This document shows positions 10,249 to 22,135 of a stretch of DNA of 64,000 bases, piece by piece (position 1 is the stretch's first letter; every line of letters begins with the position of its first letter). The notes beneath the pieces were generated by a model. That model ran no database searches. It had not been told where the DNA came from and was given only the letters and a program-made list of their open reading frames with translations. Source of the stretch: Myrica gale (taxonomy: Eukaryota > Streptophyta > Magnoliopsida > Fagales > Myricaceae); contig OZ005606.1 of assembly GCA_963930655.1 (NCBI GenBank), positions 10,260,501-10,324,500 on the forward strand, written 5' to 3'. The position numbers and the translations under genes were made by a program.

Positions 10249-10918
10249 GTAGTGTTGTCAATGTTGTTGTTTGGTGGAATATCTTTTACCGTCTTTTCCA
10301 TATTGACGTTGGTGTGTAAAATGTTTATTAATTACGGTCCTTAATCTATGATCAGCATGATGTCATGTAAAAGATAATAATGTTAAAGTTGTGTTTGAAT
10401 ATGTATTACTTGCAGTATTAAAACTATGTTTTCAAGTACTGTGTGTTGTCGCTAATTAGTTTCTCAAAAGTTAATTTATCTGATCCGATAAATTATATAT
10501 GCAAGGCACATTCTGGCCAAGAATGACTTCCCAGGCCAGTTGTATGTATATATATTATAATCTCCTCCAGAATTGAACTTCGCATTCGATCATTGCCAAT
10601 AGATTTTGTCTCTCCGGCCCCTTCGATCATTGCCAATAGATTTTGCATATTTCATGCAGATAAGATTATTTACTTTGTGTCACATTTATCCATGAAAGTT
10701 AACAATTTACTAATTACTTGAATTATTTACTGTAAAACTTAAAGATTAATTTTTTTTCTTCTAAAAAACTTATATATAAACTCGAAATATAAATAAACAA
10801 TCCGTAATAAAAAGATTAGATATGCATGACAAATTACAAATACAGGCAAATGGATTCATTTCGTACTACATTGCACCTTTTTAGTGCGACGATCGAACAG
10901 TCTGCTTCATTGGCGAGA
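10249..10918 (+). other. SULT-1 3' UTR and flank
   Basis: Collinear with 35930-36705 and 63553-64000. The likely polyadenylation hexamer AATAAA of copies 2 and 3 is ATTAAA here. A short stretch (ttgtttgcaataagttgaac) just after the stop in copies 2 and 3 is missing. It ends exactly at the CACTA terminus at 10919. No gene. Confidence 0.7.
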
Positions 10919-11840
10919 CACTACAAGAAATTAATTTACTTTTAGGTGACAAATTTTTTGGTGTGAAACCAAATTTTGTTACCTAAAGTGGCATTTTTAT
11001 GAAAAAAAATATTAATATCGTCACCCAAAACCATGCAGGATTGACGCCAAAACCGTTCGGACATGTCCTAAAACCTTTCAGATGCATTTCTGGTGTGACA
11101 ACATACACCTCGTCACCAATGAGTGACGATAAAAATAGTCACAAAATACAAACTACCATCAGGACCAATAAGCCTACCGTTCGTACTCTTTGTTGGGTGA
11201 AAAATTCTAAATTGTCGTTACTGAGTGACGATTAGAATCGTCACAATTTTTACAATACCGTCCAGACACAAGTTTTACAACATTCGCGTGGACATTACCT
11301 AACGAATAATAATCGTCAGCATATAGTGACAAATTAAAAATCGTCATGAACACTCAATCACATATGGACGTCACCATGCACATTCCAACGCATAAAAATA
11401 AACCCGTCCAGAAGCTACATAACATGTCCGCAGAGGTATGAACGCTTCTTCCGTGAATCGTGTGGTTCCACGTTGCAAAACTTCACACACTTTATGTCGA
11501 AAGCGTCCGGACACATACATAACGTCGGGACGGTTTAAGTTCTAGAAGCTTTTCGAATCGGCCATATTTAATGACAATAATTTTGATTGGGTCACGTGTG
11601 AATATAACCGTTGAGATGCGTCCGAACTCCTATTAACTGTTCGGACGCTTTCTTATCACATTAAACTGGTCAGACTTAGTCAAAATTATACTTTCACTCT
11701 CTTTTGAAACTCTTCTCTCAAACGTTTTCACTACTCGTTCAAAATTTATTTTGAGATATCTCAAAATACTTCAGGAGCAGGATTCTGGACAAGGCTCCAC
11801 CTAAGGACTCGAGGCATCTCGACCGAAATGGGTGGTAGCT

Positions 11841-12105
11841 ATGATGACCAAGCTGACTGAGTAGATGCTAACGGTCATGCAGTCTGCCAATGAGATGGTG
11901 GGTGATATCAGTTTTTGGCTGACATCTCTAGAGCTTAAGGTCAAGAGCATGAACAGTGTGTGTGGAAGAAGTAGGTGGCTGAGGTTAAGTCAGTCCCGAA
12001 CGGTGTGGAAACAGTGCAGAGTTAGTTGCCCTAACCCAGTGGGTCGTTTTGCTTGAGGAGCACATGAGGGATGTCCGGACAGTTCTACAGCTCTTGGATG
12101 AATAG
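11841..12105 (+). pseudogene. Transposon coiled-coil module, diverged copy
   Basis: Across one stop and one frameshift the stretch reads VMQSANEMVGDISF, LTSLELKVKSMN and then LLEEHMRDVRTVLQLLDE to a TAG. It parallels the tail of the ORF relic at 14779-15787 (ELTQRAEFVLQPTHYMV, RLTALEQKV, IEEHLRHVCHVLKL), so the two are paralogous modules inside one block. The predicted structure is a coiled coil. It is broken in both known copies (see 37566-37830). Confidence 0.55.
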
Positions 12106-13492
12106 CAATAGATATATTTACTTTGCTTTATTATGACATTTGTTTTGTTATTATATTTTGAGGATATTTATTTATATATTATGTTTTAAGTATATGTATT
12201 GAGATGGTATTTGTTGTTATTTTGTTTATATTTATGTTATTTCAATTTATTAAAACTCAATACAACATGTTAATTAATGTTATGTTTGTCATTTCGTTAC
12301 ACTCCTTCCAACTTCGAAACTACTATCTAAAATACTTAAGGTAATAAATTGAACAGCTTTGAAAACCCGTTCGGACTGCAATATAACCGTCCGGACTATT
12401 TGCTGTAAGGTCGAACGGTGTCGTATTCTAAAATAAAACTGTCAGGACGATATCATACACAGTCCGGATGCTTGCGTTTATGATCGTATCTTTGAAATCG
12501 TGTCGTAAACTCTAAGACAACGTCTAAACAATTGGTAACGTGTCTGGACGTTTTTGCAATGGTCAGACGATGTCGTTGGTGAATTTCGAAAATGGTGCCG
12601 TGAAATGTAAGCCAATGTGCGGACGAACCAGTTCCGTCCAGATGCTTTTGTGTAAAATAAGACAGTGTCATTTGGGGATTTGTTAAGCGGTGCCGTGAAA
12701 TGTAAGTTTACGTATGAACGTAAAATATTACTTTCGAACTGTGTGAAATTATAGGTGGCAATAATACCCACGAAAACTTATACACATAGGTGTCCAATTG
12801 ACGTTAAAGGCATCTGAATGGGTTGTATTTGTTCGAAAGATGGGAAATCGTAGATAGTTACACAAAATATAAAAAGCATAGAAAATTCGAGAGATTTGAG
12901 CAAGAGGAGAAGAGAGGAGATGATTTTGGACGTCAATATCATTGAAATTGGTGTGAAATGAGCAATTCATTCGGGATTTCACATTGTATTGCATTTGAGG
13001 TTAATGAGTTTTAAAATTTATTTTGTTTTATGATGAAAACCATGGGTTTTAGGATATCAAAGTATGTGTTTCTTTGAATAATTAGGGTCTAAAACGATAC
13101 CAATATAGTTTGGTTGTTATGTGTTTATGATTTGTGTTGATTTTGATATGAATTTATAGTGAAAATAGAGTATGTGCGTCGAACAACTATCTTATTCGAT
13201 AATCGTTATTCGGACGAATTTTCGACTGTCTAGACTTCTAGTTTTTAGTTCGGACGTTTTGAACACGTCCGAATGGTTTTTCGTTGTTATGTTAATTCAT
13301 TCATTTATCAACTTTAGCCCCGTTTAAGAATTACACAAAGTTCGGATAATGAACTCGGTGTCATTCTTGAATTGTTCATGTTATGGACAGTTTGAGTTTA
13401 CAGTATGCGTAATCTGCCTAATTTCTATTTAATATTCATTTTGAGTTACATAATTTAATTGTGTTTTTTTCTCTAATATTGATATATTTGGT
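12106..13492. other. Non-coding CACTA interior with CCGGAC-type palindromes
   Basis: No gene. About a dozen cgtccggacg / gttcggacg-like motifs occur in 12360-12740 and again near 13200-13280. The layout parallels 15788-17130 (same order of motifs, diverged), so the two stretches descend from an internal duplication. The 2.7 kb between 12173 and 14893 is absent from copy 2. Confidence 0.5.
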
Positions 13493-14240
13493 TGCAGGAC
13501 AACTTCATGCTGGTGGGAGGGAAACTTCTTTGGTGCGATTTATCAGTTCGAGGTGAGAGAAGTCCCAGTAGACCAGCAGTGTTGGGTCCTTCACTTAAGG
13601 ACAAGAACAAATTATCTTCCCCTTCAACAGCCAGTCCAGTAGGAACCCAAAATAGTTGTGGGTGTAAGCATCTTACCTCGTTAATCTTGAGTAAATATTA
13701 TGACTTTTAAATTTCTATGCTTAATTGAATTTTAAATTTATTGTTCTTCATTTGTAGCGACGTCCGGAATCAAACACGTTCAAGGTAGTACGCGCAGGAT
13801 TGCCTTACTCAAGGCTCGTACTGGAGCACAACTGATTGTCCATATCCCTGATGGACTTATGGGTGGTGGTGACAAGGCGTCCTCAATGCTCTCGAGCCAT
13901 ATTGTTGTACTCGTTCGACAACATGTCCCATTTGAGACGAGTAAGTGGACGGAGCTCCCTGATAAGGTTAAATCTTATGTGATGAAATGAGTGTTGGTAG
14001 GTATAATTTATTAAATTTTAAATGTTGAAATTTTTATACGTACTAACAGTTATACATGTTAAGGATGACTTCCAACTAAATTACGACCGAGCCGAGGATC
14101 GCATCACTGTGACATCTACGATGAACACAACGTAAAGGACGTACAAAAAATAGAATGTTCCAGCATTACTCGGTGTTTAATACCAAAGAATGGGTGTTAG
14201 AGCACCCGTATCCCAATATGAACAAAGAAGAATGAACTCT
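13493..14240 (+). pseudogene. CACTA second ORF (plant transposase En/Spm family), N-terminal exons
   Basis: Three exon-like blocks. 13501-13665 (MLVGGKLLWCDLSVRGERS); 13759-13990 with ARTGAQLTVHIPDG, SSMLSSHIVVLVRQHVPFE and SKWTELPDKVKSYV; 14064-14240 beginning DDFQLNYDRAEDRITVTST. They are separated by AT-rich introns with gtaag/tag borders. This is the TNPA/ORF2-like gene of CACTA elements. Stops occur at VMK*VLVG and in the third block. The conserved CDLF...NKENRAKL...HTSG part is missing; a different module follows at 14262. Confidence 0.65.
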
Positions 14241-14261
14241 TGTCTGTGATTTATTCCGGTG

Positions 14262-14360
14262 ATAGTGCAGCCGTCGCATTCGTTGTGCATGGAGCTCCAA
14301 TGCCGCTTGACCGATTTTGAGACCAAACTTGCTCTAACGGATAGAGCTTTAACGAAATAG
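14262..14360 (+). pseudogene. RLT-LE coiled-coil module fragment
   Basis: The frame reads IVQPSHSLCMELQCRL then TDFETKLALTDRALTK and a TAG. It is closely related to the module inside the 97-residue ORF at 61417-61710 (IVQPAHSLCMELQCRLTGLE). It is truncated upstream and abuts the ORF2 relic out of its expected order, so it reached this place by rearrangement. Confidence 0.5.
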
Positions 14361-14388
14361 CAAAATATTATGGGGATGAAACTAATAA

Positions 14389-14564
14389 GGATGAGAGAAC
14401 AATTGTCTCAATTGTCCCAGAATGTCCATATCGTTCCAATACAATTGTAGACATTCATAAGACGAGTGGATAATATGGATGAGAGAACAATTGTCTCAAT
14501 TGTCCCAGTCTGTCCATATCGTTCCAATACAATTGTAGACATTCATAAGACGAGTGGATAATAT
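14389..14564. repeat. 88-bp tandem duplication
   Basis: Two consecutive, nearly identical 88-bp copies, each starting ggatgagagaacaattgtct. They differ at about two bases. No function seen; it looks like recent local slippage or unequal exchange. Confidence 0.85.
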
Positions 14565-14778
14565 GGAGGAGCATTAGCCTCTTCTCATTTGGGTTCGGAC
14601 ATATATCCAAAGCTATTCGGACTCTTCTTAGACTTAAAAATGGATACGTTGATTTTTTGATAATGTCCGGACGCTTCAAGTATACGTCCAGAAAGAATTA
14701 TTAGTGTTTGGATGGTGTTATTTTGGTTCGGACATGTTTTTAATCGTGCGAATGCTTGTTTGTGCAGATTCTGGAAAA

Positions 14779-15787
14779 ATGAGCAAGCGTCCACGTACCA
14801 TTGGCCAGCTGATGACAAGCAACCTTCCACTCGAGCTTTATTGGTGGCAGCATACAACGATCATTATGTCTCGCTCGATTGCTGTCGAGTAGGACATCAA
14901 GTTGGCAGACTTTAACGATTTCACATTTGAGGGTCAGACACTTCCGGAGGTGGTGGATGGGTTAGGTTGTCTTTCGTTGATCCACAAGACTGACTATGCC
15001 TCAAAGAATATAGTGCCAGAGTTTTGTTGCTCTATATTACGGGCGAGAGACCTCGAGAAGCCTAGTACGGATGTCACTATCCGTAACGTTCCGATCATAT
15101 TCTGCCAATAAGCGAGGAGGGCCAATGAGAGAGATTTGGCAGCGTTCCCAAAACTACCAATAAGCGAGGAGGGCCGGCCTACTAAGGCTGAGGTATTTCG
15201 GACCATGCTGGGCGATGATACAGGGATTTTGGATGGAGCCTATATGGTACACTGGCAATTGCTTCCTTTTTGGCGGATCATGCATCTGATCCTATGCTCC
15301 TCCATCGACCCGAAGAAGCACACCACAGAGTTGTCTTATAGCCGAGCTGAGTTCCTGTAACGGGTAGTTGCACGGGGCTACCTATTGATATAACATCATA
15401 CATCTACCAATCCATTCGTGCAGAGGCCTTGAAGACTGATGCTACGATTTCATTGCCGCACAATATTCTTTGACCCAGGGACTTGGGGCACAGCGGCCGA
15501 ATTGGATGGACGGTATGATGAAGGAGTTGACTCAGCGGGCGGAATTCGTCTTGCAACCCACCCATTACATGGTCACTGATATCAGTCGTCGTCTGACGGC
15601 TTTGGAGCAGAAGGTCGCGGACATGGACGTTGGGTGGAAGAAGGAGGTCGCTGCGCTTAAGGAGGCCCTGAAGGGAATGATAACCGGTGCAGAGCTCTTT
15701 CCCCTGACTGAGCGGTTCATGCTAATAGAGGAGCACCTTCGTCACGTCTGTCATGTTCTAAAACTCACGGATGATGATGAGCACTAG
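14779..15787 (+). pseudogene. Putative plant transposon protein, copy 1
   Basis: A start ATG (MSKRPRTIGQ) is followed by a frameshift into LADFNDFTFEGQTLPEVV and TDYASKNIVPEF. A TAA follows at 15109-15111, then ERDLAAFPKLPISEEGRP, LPFWRIMHLILCSSIDP and SYSRAEFL to a second TAA at 15358-15360. After a frameshift comes a coiled-coil tail (ELTQRAEFV, RLTALEQKVADMD, EEHLRHVCHVLKLTDDDEH). The order matches the putative plant transposon protein family. The same frameshift lies in copies 2 and 3, so it was already dead before the array duplicated. Role in the element unknown. Confidence 0.6.
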
Positions 15788-17402
15788 TCTACATTTATTA
15801 TAATGTTTATTTTTTTATTATGTTTTGTGGACATGTATTGGTTTAATTATTTGATGTTTTTTTTCATATTATGTTTTGACGATACTTGATATATTTATGT
15901 CATTTCAGTTATGTTATTTGTATTTATTATAACTTAAAACAATATGTTAATTAATGTTACGTTTCTACTTTCGGTACACTCAGTCAAAAAATATTGATAT
16001 TAGAACTTAATACGGTTAAGAATATTTATATTATTAACTAACTCTGGTTATTTAAAACTTGCTAATAAATTTAATTGTATAAGCTTTAAAAAATAAAAAC
16101 GAAAAAAATCAAAATCATCAAAAACCGGTGGGACGTTAATGTCTCCATCAAGACTTTTTAATGTAAGCTCAAACGGTGTCGTATTATATAAAACAAACCG
16201 TCCGAACACATTTTTATACAGCTGGGACGCCTAAATTAAAACAACTGTGCGAACAAGGTTTTTATATCGTCCGGACGTGGTTGTTTATGATCAGACGCTA
16301 TCGTCTTCGTATTTCCAAAACGGTGTCATGTGATGTAAGGTAGTGCTCGAACGGTGTTTTACAGTCCAAACGTCTATGTTAATGAGCATGCGACGTCGTT
16401 TGAGAATGACTAAAACAGTGTGTTGAACTATAAGATGGAGTTCGGACGGTTACATAGTAGTTCAGACGGTTATGAAATTCTTGCGGCATCAATTCCCTCC
16501 AAAACTAATACACGTATGGGTCCGAACTTCCTTTGATGTGTCCGAACGGTATTCAATCGTATGAAAGTGGTAGAATCGCATACATTGCAGGAAAAACAGA
16601 AAAACTTAGGAAACGAGAGATTTGAGCACGAGGAGAAGCAGAGGGCTGATTTTAAGCGTCCAATCTCATTGAATAAGATGTGAAAGGAGCAACTCTTTTA
16701 GAATTTGATATTGGATTGCATTTTAGGTTTGTGGGTTTTAAATTGTACCGTTTTAGGATGAAAAACATGTATTTTAATATATGAAAGCAATTGTTTTTGA
16801 AATTTTAGGTTCTAAAATGATAGTAATGGAATTTAGGGTTGATTGTGATGTTTTTATATTGAAGTGTTTGTGATTTGGGTTGATTTTGACAAAATTTTGC
16901 AAAATGCGTCCGAACGTTTATATGTATGGTTCAGACGGTTTTGTTAGCTTCGAACAGCTTTTGTTGTTACGTCATGCATTTATTTAGTAGTCTTAGACAC
17001 CGTTTAAGAATCACACGAAGTTCGGATAACGAACTTGATGTAATTCTTGAATTTTCCACGTTAAACATTGAGCTTGATGTTATAGACATTTGAGTTTACA
17101 ATATGCGTAATGTGCATATTGTTCATAATGTGCATAATTGTATCTGCTATTGTGATAGATGTGTTTAGAAATTTCAATGCAAATCTTCTTTTGTCCTTCA
17201 GATACACATTCAACATTGAGCTTACACACTTGCCTTAAATGGTGGGGGTTTAGGCTCAATGTTGTAGGCGTGTATATGGGGACTGAGGGGAAATGCTGTC
17301 AAAATTTCTAAAGCATCGATTGCAATGGTTGGGTCAATTACGTGCACTACGTGATATTGTAAACTTGAATGAGATAGAACGTATCACCCGAAGAAATTAG
17401 AG
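15788..17402. other. Non-coding CACTA interior
   Basis: AT-rich sequence with many gtccgaacg / gttcggacg palindromes at 16130-16570 and 16900-16960. No reading frame is conserved. It is nearly identical to 38784-40436 and 51435-52800. It may contain the promoter of the transposase relic that follows, but nothing specific can be pointed to. Confidence 0.45.
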
Positions 17403-18038
17403 TTGAGTATGAATGTCATCATTGTCTGCATTATTTTTTGTATTTTTGTCTTTGAAGGAACAATAGGAAACAAAGTATATACGATGTTGACTGCGTTGAG
17501 CTTATTCTTCAGAGACTTGTGCTCAAGAATAATACGTTTAGACGTTGTGGACCAGTTAGAGAAGGACATTGGAATGATTCTTTGCAAGTTAGAACATATA
17601 TTCCCTCCATCACTTTTTACTATTATGGTTCATTTAGCTGTTCATTTACCTCGAGAGATGAAACTTGGGGGTCCAGTTCAATATCGATGGATGTATCCAA
17701 TGGAGCAGCATATGGGGAAGATGAAGCGTTTTGTTAAGAACAGAGCACGGTGTGAGGGCTCAATAGCAGAGAAATATGTGTTAAACGAATGTCTAACTTT
17801 TTGTTCAATGCATCTTCGTACGGTTGAGACAAGATTTAATAGAAAAAACCGGAATTATGCCTACATGGATGATCGAAGTTGTTATTTTTCTGTGTTTAAT
17901 AGAAAAAATCGGAATTATGCCTACATGCATCTTTGTGTTTACTCAAAGGATTGTATGTTTACTCAAAGCGTTGCATTTCAATCGTCGTGGCCAATATGGA
18001 AGTCGAAAGAACGCAGCCCACTGAATCTGATTCCATAA
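17403..18038 (+). pseudogene. CACTA TNP2 transposase, DUF4218 part, copy 1
   Basis: An open 211-residue frame whose residues about 20-150 match the DUF4218 region of plant TNP2 transposases: LFFRDLCSRIIRLDVVDQLE, ILCKLEHIFPPSLF, MVHLAVHLPREMKLGGP, QYRWMYPMEQHM, EGSIAEKYVLNECLTFCS. Homology begins near 17457, after an acceptor-like gaag; the first residues are probably former intron. After RFNRKNRNYAYM the frame carries a short internal duplication (RKNRNYAYM twice) and non-homologous sequence. The DDE catalytic region is absent from this block, so it cannot encode active transposase. Confidence 0.85.
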
Positions 18039-18765
18039 AAGGATAATTCAATAAAATCCTGGCTGGTAGTAATATCACTTTGTCTTTTCGGTTTTCGTGG
18101 ATCTCATTAACATTTTGTTCCCTAAATGATGCATACAGTCCCTTGATAGGTATAAATCTTTGGTGTTTTCTAATGAGCGTGATTATATTTGTTTTATTTC
18201 CCTTTTTCATGTTGGATGGCGTGGAGACACGATCTCATTATATCTTTTGTGATGTATAATTGAATCGGGAAATCTATAAATATCTGTACTTTGATTATAT
18301 CATGATTGTGATGGCCTAACATGATATCCCATATTCTGCCGACATTACTTCTTTACAACAACTACAGAAGCATTAATATTTATGTCACGAAACGAGAAAA
18401 AAAAAGATTTATGTCACGCATCCATTTCACCTGCTCGTGGGCCCTTGTCAAGACAACACTGAATGGGAATCATAGATCTAAAAACTAAAGTGGTACCTCT
18501 AGCGGTAATAGTAAAATGAAGTAATCATTATCTCAATTTTATTTACTGGGATCCCCACCTTCATCGACAGAACTGAATTGACGTGTTTGCTTTAGCTTTG
18601 TCTCTTTCACCTGGATCTACATCTGAGTTAGACATAAAGGGATTTTGAGTCTGGAAAAGTGATTGCTGTGCCAGTGTTGATATAGTGCAAATAAGCGATA
18701 ATTAACGAGCGATAGTTAATTTGCGGGAGAATTTAATTTATTTATTAAAATATGATTAGTTTGAC
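18039..18765. other. Insertion between the two transposase exons, no gene seen
   Basis: Unrelated to transposase coding sequence and present in all three blocks (41073-41796; 52804-53531). It contains no supported gene. Confidence 0.4.
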
Positions 18766-19215
18766 TTGAATACTCAAAATTTACGTATTGATAAAAGTGG
18801 TTGGTTTGTTATTATTAACACATCTCGTAAGTGGTACAAAGATGACTCGTTTGTGCTAGTTTCTCAGAAGAATTAAGTGTTTTATATCGATGATATGAAG
18901 TTGGACGGCCACTGGAAGATTGTTCAAAAGATTATCATTAGAAACACATATGATATTCCACCTATTGAGGACGAAGCTAATGAAGATGCAGAAGGACCAT
19001 CAAACCATGAAGCATACCAGGAGAATGAGTCTATTGAGCTTTTTGTGGACTTTAGCTCATTCGACATGATCTCGTTGACTAGAAATGACGTCGAGGCTTA
19101 TGTGCCGATAACCGATGAGAGTGGCCCCCAACAACGTGAAGTAGAAGGAAGCGATTGCTTGGAATTGTTCAGTGAAGATTGTAGTCATTATGAAGAATAT
19201 TACTCCGAGGACTAA
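18766..19215 (+). pseudogene. CACTA transposase C-terminal part (DUF4216), copy 1
   Basis: The frame reads LRIDKSGWFVIINTSRKWYK, DDSFVLVSQKN and a TAA (18874-18876), then VFYIDDMKLDGHWKIVQKI and an acidic tail (EDCSHYEEYYSED). The pattern SRKWYKDDSFVLASQ...VFYIDD...W-x-IV matches the DUF4216 C-terminal domain of TNP2-type transposases. Copy 2 at 41797 has CAA instead of the TAA, so this stop is specific to copy 1. The acidic C-terminus is typical of the family. Confidence 0.8.
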
Positions 19216-19307
19216 AGTTAAATTTGTGTTTCTATTTTTTATTCATTTTGAGGTGCATAATTCATTGAGTTTTTTTCTCTAATATTGATTTATTTGGTCA
19301 CAGGACG

Positions 19308-20945
19308 ACATCATGCCAGCGGGAGGGAAACGCTTTCGGTGCGATTCATCAGTTCGAGCTGAAAGTAATTCGGGTACACTAGCAGTGTCGGGTCCTTCGC
19401 TTAGGGATAGAATGAATTATCGTTCCCTACCACAGCCAGTCTAGTAGGCACTCAGAGTCTGAGTAGTTGTGCGTGTAAGTATCTTACCCTGTCAATCTTT
19501 ATTAAATATTATGACTTTTAAATTTCAATGCTTAACTGAATTTTAAATTTATTGTTCTTCATTTGTAGCGACGTCCGGAATCAGACACATTCGAGGTAGT
19601 ACGTACGAGCGGTGATGACAAGGCGTCCTTAATGCTATCGAGGCATATTGGTGCGCATGTTCAACAACATGTCCCTCCCATTTGAGATGAGTAAGTGGAA
19701 GGAGGTCCCCAACGAGGTTAAATCGTATGTGAATAACCGAGTGTTGGTAAGTATAATTTATTAAATTTTAATTGTTGAAACTTTTTTTGCGTTTCTAACT
19801 GTTATATATGTTAAGAATGACTTCCAACTAGATTACAATCGAGCAGAGGACGCATCATTGTGACGTCCACAATGAACACAACGTACAAGACATGCAAAAA
19901 TAGAATGTTCCAGCATGACTCGGTGTTCAATTCCAAATAAGAGGCGTTAGAGCACCTATATCCCGATATGAACATAGAAGAATGGACTCGTGTTTGTGAT
20001 TTATTTGCGAGCGAGGAATTTCATTTTAACCATTTTTATTCCGTTCTGAACGTTTATTTTAGCTATATGCTTAATTGTGGTAATAATTATAAATGTACAA
20101 TGCAGAGCAGGAGTACAATCAACAAGGATAATATAGTAAAGCTGATGATTGTACACACATCGGGAAGGTTTGTATTAGTAAGTAAATTTAATATGCATGT
20201 TATATATTTCTATTGTACACACATCGGGTTGTTGGTAAGTAATAAATTTATATTTATTTTATTTATTATTTAAATAATTGACTTAGGTATTTTAATATGC
20301 ATGTTTTATATTTCTTTTGGTGTACAGAAAAATCCAGAATATGATAAAATTAGTCATTTGTTGCTTTATAAAAAGATGCATACTAAAAAGGATGGTTTGT
20401 GGACTTCAGAAGATGCACGAGAAAATTTTGTAAGTTGTAACGTTAGTTTTCATGATGCATTTGTATGCGTTTATGTTACATGTGTACTATTTTTTTATCT
20501 TCTTTTCTAATTTTGTGGGAAAATGGAGGTGTTACAGTTGTAGCATGAGTCGGAGGGAAAGTCATACACGGAAGTGGAGATCTTCACTCAGGTGTTGGGG
20601 ACGAAAGCGGGTTACGTGCGAGGTTTAAGCAGTTCAGTAAGGTCTGTTGGTTCATCTATATCAGCATCATCCGTTGATTTGTCCTAGAGATTGGAGGAGG
20701 TCAGATTATAGATTAAGGAGATGAGGGCTAGACAGTTGGAATATGAAGCGCTTCTGGTCTAGCGGTCAGATATGGAGCAGCAAAGGAGGAAAGAAGAATA
20801 GCTGATGAAGATCATGGCGGAGCAGTAACGGAAAAAAGATGAAGAGCACCAGAAAATGATGCAGGAGCAGCAAAAGAACCTAGTGGAATAACAACGACGG
20901 AGGATGCAACTAATGGCGGAGCATATGCGTAAACAATTTAGCTGG
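19308..20945 (+). pseudogene. CACTA second ORF (plant transposase En/Spm family), copy 1b
   Basis: Exon-like blocks run in gene order. MPAGGKRFRCDSSVRAESN (about 19313); GIRHIRGST (about 19569, with a deletion of the HIPDG part kept in copy 2); DFQLDYNRAED (about 19820); EEWTRVCDLFASEEF to VHTSG (19968-20170); KNPEYDKISHLLLYKKMHT (about 20328); VEIFTQVLGTKAGYVRGL (about 20575); and a Met/Gln/Lys-rich coiled coil to about 20945. This is the complete exon order of the CACTA ORF2. Multiple stops and frameshifts kill it. Confidence 0.7.
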
Positions 20946-21960
20946 AGAAAAATCGAACAAAAAAGATACTACCTTGTTCACGTAAACAGAAAGAAAAAGA
21001 CCAAACTTACAAACAACACAGAGTGAGTGATAGCAACAAGTCTATGGGCTGTTTCCGTTCCACTTGCGGCATCCATCCATGGACCATCAGCCATAACAAA
21101 AATAGAAAAAGAAGTCTTGGTGATGGGAATGGCTAACAACGATCCACACAAAAAAAAAATCTCTTTCTGTTTTAATTTATTTCTAACCGACATTACATCT
21201 TAAAAGTATTGAAATGTAAGTAATAATGCTCTGGGGCCGAAAATATCCGGAGAAGTTTTTACTTTATTAGCATATCATTAAAGTTATAGTACTGAAAAGC
21301 ATGTCATTAAAGTTATAGTACGCATGAAGACAAGGACTTTGCCTAAAAAGTGTCTACTAAAGTAATGTGACTAACGTCGCCTTGAACCCCTATTTCGAAT
21401 TCGTCTCCTTCCTGAGTTTAACCTATCAGTATTACCAGACAAGTTGATCGGCCTGAGCTTTAAACCATTCAATCTACCTGATTTGTCTTTGTTACCAAAG
21501 CAATCTAAGCGAAATAAAATCTCAAAAGTTAATGAGTTATGGTACTATTCATTGCACTGTCTATCTTGCTAAAAGATTTCGGAAGAAACAAACTTTTTCT
21601 GCTGTTTAATTACCTATCAGCTAAATGTCATTTGGATTTAATTTCGTCGCATGAAATCTTAAACTATCAAAAATTAACCGATAGAGGAGCAGCAACGGAA
21701 GAAAGAACAATAGCTGATGAAGATCATGGCGGAGCAGCAACGAAAAAAAGATGAAGAGCACCAGAAGATGATGCAGGAGCAGCAAAGGAACCTAGTGGAA
21801 TAACAACAACGGAGGATGCAACTAATGGCGGAGCAGATGCATGAGTAGCTGACGGAGCAGATCATATAGATGCAATCTCGTTAGATTGCATATTTGTAGA
21901 TATTTTATTATGTTATAAATAGTAAATATCTTTTTATTTACATCATTATCTTTTTGTATT
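20946..21960. other. Insertion splitting the coiled-coil tail
   Basis: Sequence unrelated to the ORF2 tail, followed at about 21680-21850 by a second partial copy of the tail (gaggagcagcaacgg repeats). An identical arrangement is in copy 2 at 44060-44965. The minus strand at 20978-21193 has an open frame of 71 codons with no recognised motif. Confidence 0.4.
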
Positions 21961-22135
21961 AATATTGTCAACTAGTATGTTGGCGGTGTGGAAAATGTTT
22001 GTTACAGTACGTCTTCAATCTATATATCAACATGTGATGTAAAATATAATAAGGCTAAAATTTTGTGTTGAATATGTATTTTGTCGCTTATAAGTTTCTC
22101 AAAAGTTCACGACCCAGTGGATCTGATGAGTACGT
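21961..22135 (+). repeat. Relic of a sulfotransferase 3' UTR
   Basis: Aligns by eye along about 170 bp with the sulfotransferase 3' UTR at 36020-36190. Shared landmarks in order: tgtggaaaatgttt, cttcaatctat, gatgtaaaa-ataata, gtgttgaatatgtatt, gtcgct, then agtttctcaaaagtt. It is more diverged than the three main 3' flanks are from each other. No coding remnant precedes it. CACTA subterminal motifs follow from about 22395, the same order as at each sulfotransferase gene. Confidence 0.7.

Noticed and set aside
20978..21193. 71-codon minus-strand frame (contains MADGPWMDAASG)
   Set aside because: Looks protein-like in part, but no family is recognised and it lies in an insertion within a dead ORF. 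Not enough to call.
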